Notes: generated from the sequence alone by a model not told the origin. Counted from the first letter of the stretch, positions 1-7,374 are shown. The stretch is DNA of 9,415 bases from Pseudomonadota bacterium (GCA_021828605.1 JAJZEG010000257.1:1-9415); one strand, 5' to 3'. Translations and numbers: made by a program.

Positions 1-195
1 TTCCACCGAGCGTCGAAACGCCGCCAAATCGCGGGCCAAAATCAGTCCCGCACCACCCGACCAGACAACCGTGCCGATCAGCGCCATGATCGCGAGCCGG
101 GGATGCACCAGCCCGCCCGCCAACAAGGCAATAATGGCCAATGCCGGAATCGCGCCCAGCCAGACAGCAATGGTCATAACGGGACGCGAAGGCAT
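1..195 (-). CDS. N-terminal part of an unidentified two-helix membrane protein (3' end outside window)
   Basis: The reading frame is open from an ATG at 195 to the left edge (65 codons visible). A second in-frame ATG lies at 177; neither has a clear ribosome binding site. From the second Met the protein reads as two hydrophobic stretches (about residues 2-20 and 27-48) split by a short AGGLVHPR turn, followed by a charged segment (ARDLAAFRRSVE). Two membrane helices with a short periplasmic loop, then a basic cytoplasmic helix, fits the input region of a small sensor histidine kinase or another inner-membrane protein. That assignment is only a guess, because no catalytic domain is visible. 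An in-frame TAG at 213-211, the stop of the lipoprotein gene upstream, limits the start. The 15-bp gap and shared strand suggest co-transcription with that gene. Confidence 0.55.
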   Translation of the reverse strand, partial: MPSRPVMTIAVWLGAIPALAIIALLAGGLVHPRLAIMALIGTVVWSGGAGLILARDLAAFRRSVE

Positions 196-210
196 TGATA
201 TCGGGCTCGG

Positions 211-1500
211 CTAGCTGGTCGGGGAGGTCAAGCTCAGCGGCGCGGGGGACATAATGGTCGGACCACCCGGCGCGACTTTGAAAACCGCAAGCCCTCGACG
301 CACATGCCCATTGCCCAACAAAACGAGCACGCCATCCGTGCCCAAAAACCCAGTCGGGTTGGTCAAAACCCGCGTGGTGAAACCGCCCTCATGCGCGGCA
401 AGTACCGCAATCGCCGCGCCATCAAACGCAACATCATCAAGCTGTCTTGGCGCGCTTCCGCCATAAGCTGCCTCGAATTTCTGCACGAAGGCCGCGCGCA
501 TCGCCGGGTCCGGTGCGGCATAGATCGCGCCGCGCAGCCCGTCATGGCTGGCCATCGAGGTTGCTTCATGCGCCCACAGCATCGGACCCACCAGCTGCAC
601 TGCTGGGGCTCCAACATCAAAATAAGGCAGCAAGGTGCCCATTTCCGCAAGCTGTTCACCGGTCGCGCCGAGCAACAACGTATCGAACGGTGGCGGCGGA
701 ATTGGCTCACGCGACAATTTGGCAGCCAAAATGCGCCCGGCTTGATCATCTTGATCGCGCGCCGCTCTGATGCGCGCTTCGAGCCCTGCGCCCCGACCAT
801 TAAAATCGGCAACCGAGCGCACTGTTGCGGTCAGGCTCGTAAAATCGCCATTTTGATAAAACCCAACCTTGGGCGAGGGTTCGCCCAGATGCTGCGCTTC
901 CTCACGCAACGCAACCGCCATGATCTGGCCGAACGCATTTTCGGGCAAAATCGCCGCGGTCCGGGTCCGACCGCGCCCGGCTGTGAAACCAACGACCCGG
1001 CGCACCTGTTGCGCCGGTGAAATCCCCAACGTCCATAGGCCCGGCGCGTCGAGGGTTTCATCATTGGTGAAAGCCAGCACGTTGACGTTCGCTTTTTGTG
1101 CGATCGGCGCGACGGCAGCCGTCTCATCCTTGGTCAACGGTCCGAGGATAAGCCCATCGCCCGCCGCAATCGCCGCCTGCGCAGCCTCTGCCGCGCCCGC
1201 CGGCGTGCCACCGGTATCGCGGACATCCAGATGCGGCGCCCCCGGGTTCGCGAAGGCAAGCCGGGCCGCTTGATCCATCGATTGCCCGATCAAGGCGAGT
1301 GGACCCGAGAGGGGCAACAATAATGCAACCGATCCGCCGCGCTGCCCCGAGGGCGATGACCCAGTCTTGGTGTTGGTAATTGAGGTGCCATTAGCGCCGC
1401 GCGCCCCAGGCGCGTAATAAGAGGGCTGGGCAGCGCAGGCTGCGAGGCCCAAACAGGATGCGACGCACAGACTCAACCGAAATATGGATCGACGTGACAG
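211..1500 (-). CDS. LppC/LpoA-family lipoprotein, penicillin-binding protein activator
   Basis: This is a periplasmic lipoprotein of the LppC/LpoA family, which in enterobacteria stimulates the bifunctional peptidoglycan synthase PBP1A from the outer membrane. From the chosen start it has 429 residues. A basic n-region (SRRSIFR) and a hydrophobic core lead to a lipobox L19-A20-A21-C22. A low-complexity linker follows, then a type-1 periplasmic-binding-protein fold opening with VALLLPLSGPLALIG and continuing through ILGPLTKDETAAVAPIA and LAFTNDE. The frame is open to a GTG at 1596, but that start would put 32 extra charged residues before the signal peptide. A strong GAGGAGG lies five bases before a CTG at 1500, so CTG is the likely start; TTG at 1521 is possible but has no ribosome binding site. 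The 5' end overlaps divergent rsmI. Family assignment is firm; the exact start and partner synthase are inferred. Confidence 0.85.
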   Translation of the reverse strand: MSRRSIFRLSLCVASCLGLAACAAQPSYYAPGARGANGTSITNTKTGSSPSGQRGGSVALLLPLSGPLALIGQSMDQAARLAFANPGAPHLDVRDTGGTPAGAAEAAQAAIAAGDGLILGPLTKDETAAVAPIAQKANVNVLAFTNDETLDAPGLWTLGISPAQQVRRVVGFTAGRGRTRTAAILPENAFGQIMAVALREEAQHLGEPSPKVGFYQNGDFTSLTATVRSVADFNGRGAGLEARIRAARDQDDQAGRILAAKLSREPIPPPPFDTLLLGATGEQLAEMGTLLPYFDVGAPAVQLVGPMLWAHEATSMASHDGLRGAIYAAPDPAMRAAFVQKFEAAYGGSAPRQLDDVAFDGAAIAVLAAHEGGFTTRVLTNPTGFLGTDGVLVLLGNGHVRRGLAVFKVAPGGPTIMSPAPLSLTSPTS

Positions 1501-2396
1501 CTGAACCTCCTCATATCGCAAACGAATCGCGCGGGGCCGATCGGCCCGCACTGGTTTTAGTTTCAACGCCGATTGGTCATCTCGGCGATCTATCACCCCG
1601 CGCGCTCGGCGCCCTTAAGGACGCCGACGCCATTTTGTGCGAGGACACTCGGCATACCATGACTTTGCTGGCAGCGCACGGTCTGCGCCGTCGATTAATT
1701 TCGCTTCACGACCATAATGAAGATCAACGCTGCGACCAGCTGATCGCCGCGATGCAGCGTGGTGAGCATTTCGCTTTGGTCAGCGACGCAGGTGCCCCGT
1801 TGATTGCCGATCCTGGCTTTCGTTTGGTGCGCGCTGCCATCGCGGCTAATTTATCAGTTAGTGCGGTTCCCGGACCTAATGCCGCCCTGATGGCGCTGTC
1901 GCTTTCTGGTCTGCCACCGCAGCCTTTTCTATTTTATGGCTTTCTGCCCCCCCGATCGGGCCAGCGGCGCACCGCTTTGACCAGCATCGCTGGCGGCGAA
2001 GCGGCGGGCCTCTCTCCGACCTTGGTTTTTTATGAAGCACCGCATCGCCTTGCCGCTTGCTTGCACGATGCCGTAGAAATTCTCGGTGATCGTCCCGCCG
2101 CCGTGGCGCGCGAACTGACCAAGCGATTTGAGGAGGTCCGTCGCGATACGCTAAGGGCCCTTGCCGAGTTCTACACAAAAACCGCCCCGCGCGGTGAGAT
2201 CACATTAATCGTCGGCCCCCGTCCCGAGCCCGTTTTATTATCGGATGAAAATCTTGATGATGCGCTCCTTGATGCTTTACGCACCCAGCGCGTGCGCGAC
2301 GCCGCCAGCATAGTCGCCGGAAAACTCGGCGTGCCCAGAAATCGTGCCTATCAGCGCGCGCTAGCACTCCGCGCCGCCAAGCCGGAAAACCCTTAA
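1458..2396 (+). CDS. rsmI: 16S rRNA (cytidine(1402)-2'-O)-methyltransferase RsmI
   Basis: RsmI uses S-adenosylmethionine to 2'-O-methylate C1402 of 16S rRNA in the decoding centre. The tetrapyrrole-methylase-type fold is clear: LVLVSTPIGHLGDLS (the family's TPIGNLGD), ILCEDTRHT, LVSDAGAPLIADPG, VPGPNA, FYGFLPPRSGQR, FYEAPHR and ARELTKRFEEV occur in order, ending with GEITLIVGP and a helical C-terminal domain. The length of 312 residues is slightly above the usual ~280-300 because about 30 residues precede the fold. The ATG at 1458 is the longest start; GTG at 1494 is equally possible, and neither has a strong ribosome binding site. The gene is divergent from the LppC lipoprotein gene and the two coding regions overlap by about 43 bp with the ATG start. 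In many proteobacteria rsmI also sits beside lppC. Its stop TAA shares TTAA with the dapE stop on the other strand. Confidence 0.95.
   Translation: MRRTDSTEIWIDVTAEPPHIANESRGADRPALVLVSTPIGHLGDLSPRALGALKDADAILCEDTRHTMTLLAAHGLRRRLISLHDHNEDQRCDQLIAAMQRGEHFALVSDAGAPLIADPGFRLVRAAIAANLSVSAVPGPNAALMALSLSGLPPQPFLFYGFLPPRSGQRRTALTSIAGGEAAGLSPTLVFYEAPHRLAACLHDAVEILGDRPAAVARELTKRFEEVRRDTLRALAEFYTKTAPRGEITLIVGPRPEPVLLSDENLDDALLDALRTQRVRDAASIVAGKLGVPRNRAYQRALALRAAKPENP
1498..1512 (-). promoter_or_regulatory. Strong ribosome binding site placing the lipoprotein start at a CTG codon
   Basis: On the minus strand GAGGAGG (1512-1506) is followed by five bases and CTG (1500-1498), which begins the basic n-region of the lipoprotein signal peptide. 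No ATG or GTG in frame lies near it. This is one of the best Shine-Dalgarno matches in the window, so initiation at CTG is the simplest reading. Confidence 0.55.
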
Positions 2397-3517
2397 GATC
2401 CAAACCAATCCGCGAGAAAGGTTGCATAAATCTGGGTTAGTTGGCGCAACTCCGCCACCGGCACGGCCTCGTCGACACGGTGCATGCGCGTGCCAACCAG
2501 TCCAAATTCCGCAACTGGGCAATAACGGCTGATGAAGCGGGCATCGGATGTGCCACCGCCGGTATCCAACCGGGGCACCTGCCCGGTTATCGTTTGGATT
2601 GCGCGGGCCAGCCGATCAGTCAAGGCGCCGGCCTCGGTGCGAAACGCCTCGCCACTGATTGTGATCGCAATCTGAGCCTCGGGCGCATATTCGTTGAGTT
2701 TTTCGCGAATCCATGCATCGAGCGTTGCACCGCGATGCAGATCATTGAACCGAATATTCAATTTTGCCCGTGCTTCTCCAGGGATCACGTTGCTTGCTGA
2801 ATTGCCAACATCAACGCTGGTAATTTGCAGGCGTGAGGGCTCAAAAAATTTGGTTCCGCGATCCAGTTCCGCACCGCGCAACGCTTCCAGCGCCGGGATT
2901 AACCGATGTAGCGGGTTATCGGCCCGATGCGGGTAGGCCACATGCCCCTGCACCCCGCGCACCGTGATGTCGGCGGATATACTGCCCCGTCGTCCAATTT
3001 TGATGATATCGCCAAGTTTGCTCACTGACGTTGGTTCACCGACGAGGCAAGCGTCGGGTATCGCTTGCCGCGCCGCCAAGGTTTCTAGGATCCGCACCGT
3101 ACCATCGGTCGCGTCGCCCTCCTCATCGCCGGTGATGAGCAAGGTGAGCCGCCCTAATCGGCGTCCAGCCTCACGATGCTGCACCATCGCCGCCACGAAA
3201 GCCGCAATCGCGCCCTTCATATCAACCGCACCGCGGCCGTGAAGAATGCCCTCGCTAACCGTGCCCGAAAACGGGTCATGCAGCCAGCCATCACCGGCAG
3301 GCACAACGTCAGTATGGCCCGCGAACCCCAAATGCGGCCCGGAGCCCTCTCGCGTCGCCGTTAAATTATGCACCATGCCAAATTGTTGGCGTTCCACCGA
3401 AAAGCCGATCTGCTCCAGAACGGCTCCGAGCACGGCCTGCGCGCCGGCATCGATGGGCGTTACTGAGGGGCAGCGCAGCAAAGCCTGGGCTAAGGGTAAG
3501 GGATCGGCGGAGCTCAC
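2393..3517 (-). CDS. dapE: Succinyl-diaminopimelate desuccinylase DapE
   Basis: DapE hydrolyses N-succinyl-LL-2,6-diaminopimelate to LL-diaminopimelate and succinate in the lysine and peptidoglycan-precursor pathway. The 374-residue protein has the M20 dinuclear-zinc site complete: H68 in GHTDVVP, D99 in GRGAVDMKG, the E132-E133 pair in TGDEEGD, E161 in VGEPTS and H346 in TRMHRVDE. The substrate-recognition [10 protein letters not shown] segment is at about 319-328, and the dimerisation domain lies roughly at 177-290. The start is GTG at 3517, which overlaps the TGA of dapD as GTGA. No separate ribosome binding site is visible, so translation is probably coupled to dapD. The 3' end meets rsmI with a 4-bp overlap and no room for a hairpin terminator. 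Confidence 0.97.
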   Translation of the reverse strand: MSSADPLPLAQALLRCPSVTPIDAGAQAVLGAVLEQIGFSVERQQFGMVHNLTATREGSGPHLGFAGHTDVVPAGDGWLHDPFSGTVSEGILHGRGAVDMKGAIAAFVAAMVQHREAGRRLGRLTLLITGDEEGDATDGTVRILETLAARQAIPDACLVGEPTSVSKLGDIIKIGRRGSISADITVRGVQGHVAYPHRADNPLHRLIPALEALRGAELDRGTKFFEPSRLQITSVDVGNSASNVIPGEARAKLNIRFNDLHRGATLDAWIREKLNEYAPEAQIAITISGEAFRTEAGALTDRLARAIQTITGQVPRLDTGGGTSDARFISRYCPVAEFGLVGTRMHRVDEAVPVAELRQLTQIYATFLADWFGS

Positions 3518-4353
3518 GCCCGCAACAAGTCGTTAATGGCTGTTTTTGTCCTGGTGCGTTCATCGACCCGCTTGACAATCACCGCGCAAGCGAGGGCTGG
3601 GCTGGGCGACCCGTCAGCCAACGGCTTGCCAGGCAGACTTCCTGGCACCACCACCGAATAGGCTGGTACCCGGCCATAAATGATTTCGCCGGTTTCGCGA
3701 TCAATAATTTTGGTCGAAGCGCCAATAAACACGCCCATCGCCAGCACGGCTCCCCGCTCGATAATCACGCCCTCGGCCACTTCTGAGCGCGCACCGATGA
3801 AACAATTATCCTCGATAATGACCGGCGTTGCTTGCAAGGGCTCCAACACGCCTGCAATACCAACCCCACCGCTAATATGGCAACGCGCACCGATTTGCGC
3901 GCAGGACCCGATTGTGGACCAAGTATCCACCATGGTTCCGGCGCCGACCCGGGCGCCAACATTGATGAAACAGGGCATTAATACCACGCCGGGCTCAATG
4001 AAGGCCGAATGCCTGACCACCGCCCCCGGCACGACCCGAAGCCCAGCTTCGGCAAACCGCGCCGCATCCCAATCGGCGAATTTCATCGCAACCTTGTCAA
4101 AAACTGGCGCCCCACCGGCTCCAGCCAAAGGCGCATTATCAGCGATTCGAAACGACAAAAGCACAGCCTGCTTGAGCCAGTCATGAACAATCCAACCATT
4201 TGCGCCGGGTTCGGCAATGCGCAGGCGCCCGGAATCAAGCCCCGACAAGGCCGTTTGGATCGCTGCCCGATGTGTGGGGGAGGTGCGCAAATCGGGGTCG
4301 TTGCGGTTCTCCCAAGCCACCTCAATGGCTCTACGCAAATCAATGTCGTTCAT
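3514..4353 (-). CDS. dapD: 2,3,4,5-tetrahydropyridine-2,6-dicarboxylate N-succinyltransferase DapD
   Basis: DapD transfers succinyl from succinyl-CoA to tetrahydrodipicolinate, the step before the succinyl-DAP aminotransferase and DapE. The protein has 279 residues, a normal length. It starts with an N-terminal helical domain ([12 protein letters not shown]). From about 105 to 215 comes a left-handed beta-helix of hexapeptide repeats ([66 protein letters not shown]), followed by the C-terminal cap with [15 protein letters not shown]. The start is ATG at 4353, preceded by a weak ACGGA ribosome binding site. A promoter with a perfect TTGACA -35 lies just upstream. dapD is the first gene of a two-gene unit with dapE (4-bp overlap) and is divergent from the GAF/GGDEF-like gene. 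Confidence 0.97.
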   Translation of the reverse strand: MNDIDLRRAIEVAWENRNDPDLRTSPTHRAAIQTALSGLDSGRLRIAEPGANGWIVHDWLKQAVLLSFRIADNAPLAGAGGAPVFDKVAMKFADWDAARFAEAGLRVVPGAVVRHSAFIEPGVVLMPCFINVGARVGAGTMVDTWSTIGSCAQIGARCHISGGVGIAGVLEPLQATPVIIEDNCFIGARSEVAEGVIIERGAVLAMGVFIGASTKIIDRETGEIIYGRVPAYSVVVPGSLPGKPLADGSPSPALACAVIVKRVDERTRTKTAINDLLRA

Positions 4354-4383
4354 TCGGTGATCCGTGAAATATGATGTTGCGGG

Positions 4384-4412
4384 ACCATGGTGAGGCGGCG
4401 TGAATCTGTCAA
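4384..4412 (-). promoter_or_regulatory. Probable sigma-70 type promoter of dapD-dapE
   Basis: On the minus strand a perfect -35 TTGACA (4412-4407) is followed by a 17-bp spacer and a weak -10 CATGGT (4389-4384, three of six consensus positions). Transcription would start near 4377, leaving a leader of about 24 bases before the dapD ATG. The good -35 and exact spacing support it; the poor -10 lowers confidence. Confidence 0.45.
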
Positions 4413-4521
4413 TCGCACGCTAACGATATGTTCATTTTTTCGTGTCACGGTTGGAGGGTTGAAGTTTTCATAGGATAGGTCCGATGCATTTTGTAATCAG
4501 TTGGTCAATAGGTCCGGTCGA

Positions 4522-5433
4522 ATGACTCACTCCCTTGATTTCCAACTCAGGCTGGAATCATTGCATCGGCTCATTCTGAGTTTGGCTGGTGTTCCCGATG
4601 CTCGAACGGCGGCGGCAGCTTGCTGCGCTTTGCTCGCGACCGATCTCGGTGATGCCGGTGTTGCTTTGACCCGCCATGAACCGGGTCGAGCGGGTGGCAT
4701 TGTGCTCGCGGATCATCCCAGTGGATTGGCAGCCGAGGATAGTGCTCGATCAGAGACGATCAGTGCAAAATCCGTTACGCAATCGGGTGTCGTCATTGAA
4801 TTATTGGCTTGGCGAAGTGCGGGTGATCGGCGCTTTGCGGCGGTCGAGAGGGATCTTTTGACGGCATTGGTTAGTGACATGGCAAGTTTTGCCGATCGGA
4901 TTGATCGCGAAGCTGAGCCAATCGCGAGCAGCCCCCTTGATGACGAGACCGGCCTTTGGCGGCTACGACCCTTTATCGATCAGATTGAACGACGCTTGGA
5001 CCGACTCGATGTGGAGGATCGGGCGGGCACGATGCTGGCGTTCGGCTGGGTTCGAAGCGACGGTCTCGGAAAGGCAGAAGCCACTGCCGCAGTGGTGCGC
5101 GCCTCGGTGGAGTGCTTGCGCGACATGTTACGCCCTACTGATCTGTTGGGGCGTGTTGCGCCCACGCGCATCGCCGCCTGGTGTGATGGTGTTGACCATC
5201 TCATCGGCGCTGAGCGCGCCGATCGAATTGCGGCGAAGCTTCAAGTTTTAATAGCAGAAACAGGTCGTCAAGTTGCGGTTGGGATTGCAACGCGCTGGCC
5301 GCAATCAGGGGATGATCCCGCAAGCCTGCTGATTCGGGCCAGGATCGGTCTGGAGCGCGCGCGCCTCACTGCGGCTGCGGTTGGCAAGCCTGCGATTCGC
5401 GTCTGGCAGGATGATGCACGCGAAGGGGTATGA
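4522..5433 (+). CDS. GAF domain plus degenerate GGDEF domain protein, likely c-di-GMP effector rather than synthase
   Basis: This soluble protein of 303 residues has no membrane segment. Residues ~8-125 look like a GAF domain (LESLHRLILSLAG at the start, RRFAAVERDLLTALVSDMASFADR at the end). From ~138 a GGDEF fold begins with the usual lead-in (LDDETGLWRLRPFIDQIERR, compare DPLTGLLNRRAF). The GGDEF signature itself is replaced by A213-P-T-R-I217, and the metal-binding FxDxDxFK strand reads LAFGWVRSDG, so cyclase activity is very unlikely. An RxxD motif (R204-P-T-D207) ends exactly five residues before the signature position, the spacing of the allosteric c-di-GMP inhibitory site in active cyclases. 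GAF plus dead GGDEF with an intact I-site recalls PelD. The start is ATG at 4522; a TTG at 4501 would add seven residues. The gene is divergent from dapD and followed by a 120-bp gap. Domain reading is good; c-di-GMP binding is inferred. Confidence 0.8.
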   Translation: MTHSLDFQLRLESLHRLILSLAGVPDARTAAAACCALLATDLGDAGVALTRHEPGRAGGIVLADHPSGLAAEDSARSETISAKSVTQSGVVIELLAWRSAGDRRFAAVERDLLTALVSDMASFADRIDREAEPIASSPLDDETGLWRLRPFIDQIERRLDRLDVEDRAGTMLAFGWVRSDGLGKAEATAAVVRASVECLRDMLRPTDLLGRVAPTRIAAWCDGVDHLIGAERADRIAAKLQVLIAETGRQVAVGIATRWPQSGDDPASLLIRARIGLERARLTAAAVGKPAIRVWQDDAREGV

Positions 5434-5553
5434 TGGTGAGGTTTGGCTCGTGTTGTGACAGCAACATTCAACGTCAGGCGCGTTTCCGATTCTAGGATGA
5501 CGCTGTGGACAGTGGGTGGCTAGTCATTGACGCGTGGTCGCGCGAGCGGAAAT

Positions 5554-5640
5554 ATGCTGCGTAAATCTCAGATCGCACAACCGAGTGAGGAGGCTGCACG
5601 GAGATGGTTGCGCGAAACGCTCAATAATGTCATCGATTGA
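5554..5640 (+). CDS. Possible 28-residue upstream ORF coupled to the zinc-ribbon gene
   Basis: An ATG at 5554 preceded by AGCGGA opens a 28-codon frame (starting MLRKSQIAQPSEEAARR, ending LNNVID) that stops with TGA at 5638-5640, two bases before the ATG of the zinc-ribbon gene. The peptide is charged and helical in character, with no cysteine or membrane segment. A TTGACG at 5527 could be a -35 element, but its -10 partner is poor. The stop/start spacing fits translational coupling, and the zinc-ribbon gene has no good ribosome binding site of its own. The frame is short enough to occur by chance, and I do not recognise the peptide. Confidence 0.28.
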   Translation: MLRKSQIAQPSEEAARRWLRETLNNVID

Positions 5641-5642
5641 CG

Positions 5643-6347
5643 ATGCGCGTCACCTGTCCGCATTGCGGAACCATCTATCGCTTGACCGAAACTGTCGCCG
5701 CCCGGCTTCCGGCCACCTTAGCGTGCGTGCGCTGCAATGAGTCATGGCTGGCCCAGTCTGATCTGGCCCAGTCTGATCTGGCCCAGTCTGATTTGGCCCA
5801 GTCTGACCTGTCGCAGTTGCCCCAAGCGTCATCGCTTGCGCAACAGGCGATTCCTTCGCCCGCGCCGTCGGCGCCGATAGCGCAGCCAACGGTTCCTCCA
5901 TCGTCAGCGGTGGAGGCTGCGCCATTGGTGGCAACTGAACTTCCCCTCCCGCCGCCGTTTATTACCCCCGTGGCGCCGATGATGGTTCCTGCAGCCTCAG
6001 AGGGGTCTTCGGCTGCAATTGCGATGCCCGAACGGTTTAGCGAGCAACCGATCAAATTCGACCAAGCGGCTTTGCTACGCCCAGACCCACCCTCACGGGC
6101 GCGGGTTGCCTGGTTAATTTCCCTATTGGCGGTGGCTGTGCTTTTGCTGTTGGCCGTGGTGTTGCGCAATGAAATCAGTGCGGCGTGGCCGCCAAGTGTC
6201 AGGGTTTATCGGGCGGTAGGTTTAGCACCACGTCCGATATCATCTCCCATCCTTCAACGACCCGCCCCAGGCGCGACAACACACACGGTCGCAAATCCCG
6301 CGCCGCGTCGGCAGGCGGGGGGACCGTCCCCTTCTCATGCCCCTTGA
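5643..6347 (+). CDS. Zinc-ribbon (MJ0042-type) single-pass membrane protein with AQSDL repeats
   Basis: The 234-residue protein starts directly with a small zinc ribbon: C5-P-H-C8 and C28-V-R-C31 form two CxxC knuckles 19 residues apart, as in the MJ0042 finger-like family. It continues into four copies of LAQSD (36-55), a Pro/Ala/Ser-rich linker to about 135, and one membrane helix at about 155-174 (VAWLISLLAVAVLLLLAVVL). RNEISAAWPPSVRVYRAVGL, typical of alphaproteobacterial zinc-ribbon membrane proteins, follows the helix, then a disordered Pro-rich tail. The ribbon would face the cytoplasm. Its function is unknown. The tail after RAVGL lacks the periplasmic beta domain (DUF3426-like) seen in longer relatives. 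The start is ATG at 5643, because a few codons before Cys5 is normal; TTG at 5637 is also open. The 3' end overlaps the dipeptidase gene by 11 bp, implying co-transcription. Confidence 0.8.
   Translation: MRVTCPHCGTIYRLTETVAARLPATLACVRCNESWLAQSDLAQSDLAQSDLAQSDLSQLPQASSLAQQAIPSPAPSAPIAQPTVPPSSAVEAAPLVATELPLPPPFITPVAPMMVPAASEGSSAAIAMPERFSEQPIKFDQAALLRPDPPSRARVAWLISLLAVAVLLLLAVVLRNEISAAWPPSVRVYRAVGLAPRPISSPILQRPAPGATTHTVANPAPRRQAGGPSPSHAP
5748..5807 (+). repeat. Four tandem copies of a 15-bp unit (LAQSD) inside the zinc-ribbon gene
   Basis: The unit CTGGCCCAGTCTGAT occurs three times without change (5748, 5763, 5778) and once with two substitutions (5793: first C to T, last T to C). A decayed fifth copy (CTGTCGCAGTTG) follows at 5808. 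The period is a multiple of three, so copy-number changes keep the frame. The near identity at DNA level, including silent positions, points to recent expansion by slippage. Confidence 0.95.
6319..6331 (+). promoter_or_regulatory. GC hairpin just before the dipeptidase start codon
   Basis: GGGGA/TCCCC form a five-pair stem around a CCG loop, six bases upstream of the ATG at 6337. The only G-rich, Shine-Dalgarno-like bases near this start lie inside the stem, so free initiation would be poor. Ribosomes finishing the overlapping zinc-ribbon gene would melt the stem. The effect is inferred. Confidence 0.3.
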
Positions 6348-7374
6348 CCGGGGGGACATCGACGACGGGGTGCGATTGGATTCGCATGTTGATATTCCAT
6401 GGCCGAGCCGCAGAGATTTTCTGAGCGAATCAGCGCGTTGCGTGGATTTACCGAAACTGCAGCGGGGCGGCGTTAATGCCGTTTGTTTCGCGGCCTACGT
6501 TCCACAGGAGCGCCGCGACGCTGAAGGATATCGGCGCGCTGCCGAGCGCAGCCTTTCGATGCTTGACGAGATTGCGAGTATGGGTGCCCAAGCGGGCACC
6601 GTATTAGCCTGTTCCGTGGATCAAATTCGCAGCGCCGTCCGGGATGGGGCGGTTGCCGTCATTCCGGCAGTTGAGAACGCCACGGCGCTCGGTGGCGACC
6701 CGGCGCTGCTGGATAGGTATGCGGCGCGCGGTGTTCGCTACATCACCCTGACGCATAATGGTCATAATGATTTGGCCGACTCGGCGGTGCCACGTCGAGA
6801 TTTGGGTGATTCAGATAGCGAACATGGCGGGTTGTCCGAATTCGGGCGCGAGGTCATTCGGCGAATGAACCGGTTGGGGTTGCTGGTTGATATTAGCCAC
6901 GCCTCGAAATCCAGCATGATGCAGGTGATCACGCTTTCTGATATGCCCATCGTCGCCACTCATTCTTGCGCGCGCGCCTTATGTAATCATCCGAGAAATT
7001 TGGACGACGAACAACTGCGTGCGCTGCGCGATCATGGTGGCGTGGTGCAAGTGACGATGGTATCGGCGTTTTTGCGGTCTGGGGCACGCACTGCGGATAT
7101 CGGCGTCGAGGCACTCGTTGATCATATCGATTATATCGCGAATCTCATTGGTATCGACCATGTTGGTATCGGCACTGATTTCGATGGTGGAGGAATGCTT
7201 CGCGATTGCGGCAACGCAGCGCAAGTTCCGGCGATTACCGATGAACTGATCCGGCGCGGTTATCGCGAGAGCGCCATAGGTAAAATCTGGGGCGGTAATT
7301 TTTTGCGCGCCTTAGCGGCCTCGGAGATTCCAGCGGTTAAGCAAACGATGCGTTCTCCCAGCGGCACTGGATAA
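6337..7374 (+). CDS. Peptidase family M19 (membrane/renal-type) dipeptidase
   Basis: M19 enzymes are zinc-dependent dipeptidases that accept a D-residue or dehydro residue at the C-terminal position. All expected ligands are present in this 345-residue protein: H17 and D19 in LDSHVDIPW, the bridging E113 in PAVENATALG, H140 in TLTHN, H188 in DISHAS, H209 in ATHSCARAL, R220 in NHPRN and D281 in GIGTDFDGG. IWGGNFLRAL near the end matches the family's conserved GGNxLR segment. There is no signal peptide, so it is probably cytoplasmic, with a role in dipeptide recycling. ATG at 6337 overlaps the zinc-ribbon gene by 11 bp; GTG at 6370 (V12) is a possible later start. The 3' end overlaps the convergent phosphorylase gene by 38 bp. 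The family is certain; the natural substrate is unknown. Confidence 0.93.
   Translation: MPLDRGDIDDGVRLDSHVDIPWPSRRDFLSESARCVDLPKLQRGGVNAVCFAAYVPQERRDAEGYRRAAERSLSMLDEIASMGAQAGTVLACSVDQIRSAVRDGAVAVIPAVENATALGGDPALLDRYAARGVRYITLTHNGHNDLADSAVPRRDLGDSDSEHGGLSEFGREVIRRMNRLGLLVDISHASKSSMMQVITLSDMPIVATHSCARALCNHPRNLDDEQLRALRDHGGVVQVTMVSAFLRSGARTADIGVEALVDHIDYIANLIGIDHVGIGTDFDGGGMLRDCGNAAQVPAITDELIRRGYRESAIGKIWGGNFLRALAASEIPAVKQTMRSPSGTG

Noticed and set aside
304..1020. Long rightward open frame (238 codons) opposite the lipoprotein gene
   Set aside because: It is rich in Arg, His and Cys with no domain pattern, and the opposite strand encodes a coherent lipoprotein. It is a GC-rich antisense shadow.
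3680..4186. Rightward frame of 168 codons opposite dapD
   Set aside because: dapD on the minus strand has a complete hexapeptide-repeat fold; the opposite frame has no domain and is a shadow.
4522..5433. Annotation as an active diguanylate cyclase
   Set aside because: The signature reads APTRI in place of GGDEF and the metal-binding aspartate is absent, so synthesis of c-di-GMP is not supported.
5748..5807. Tandem repeats as a CRISPR array
   Set aside because: The units are only 15 bp, directly adjacent without spacers, and lie in frame within a coding gene.
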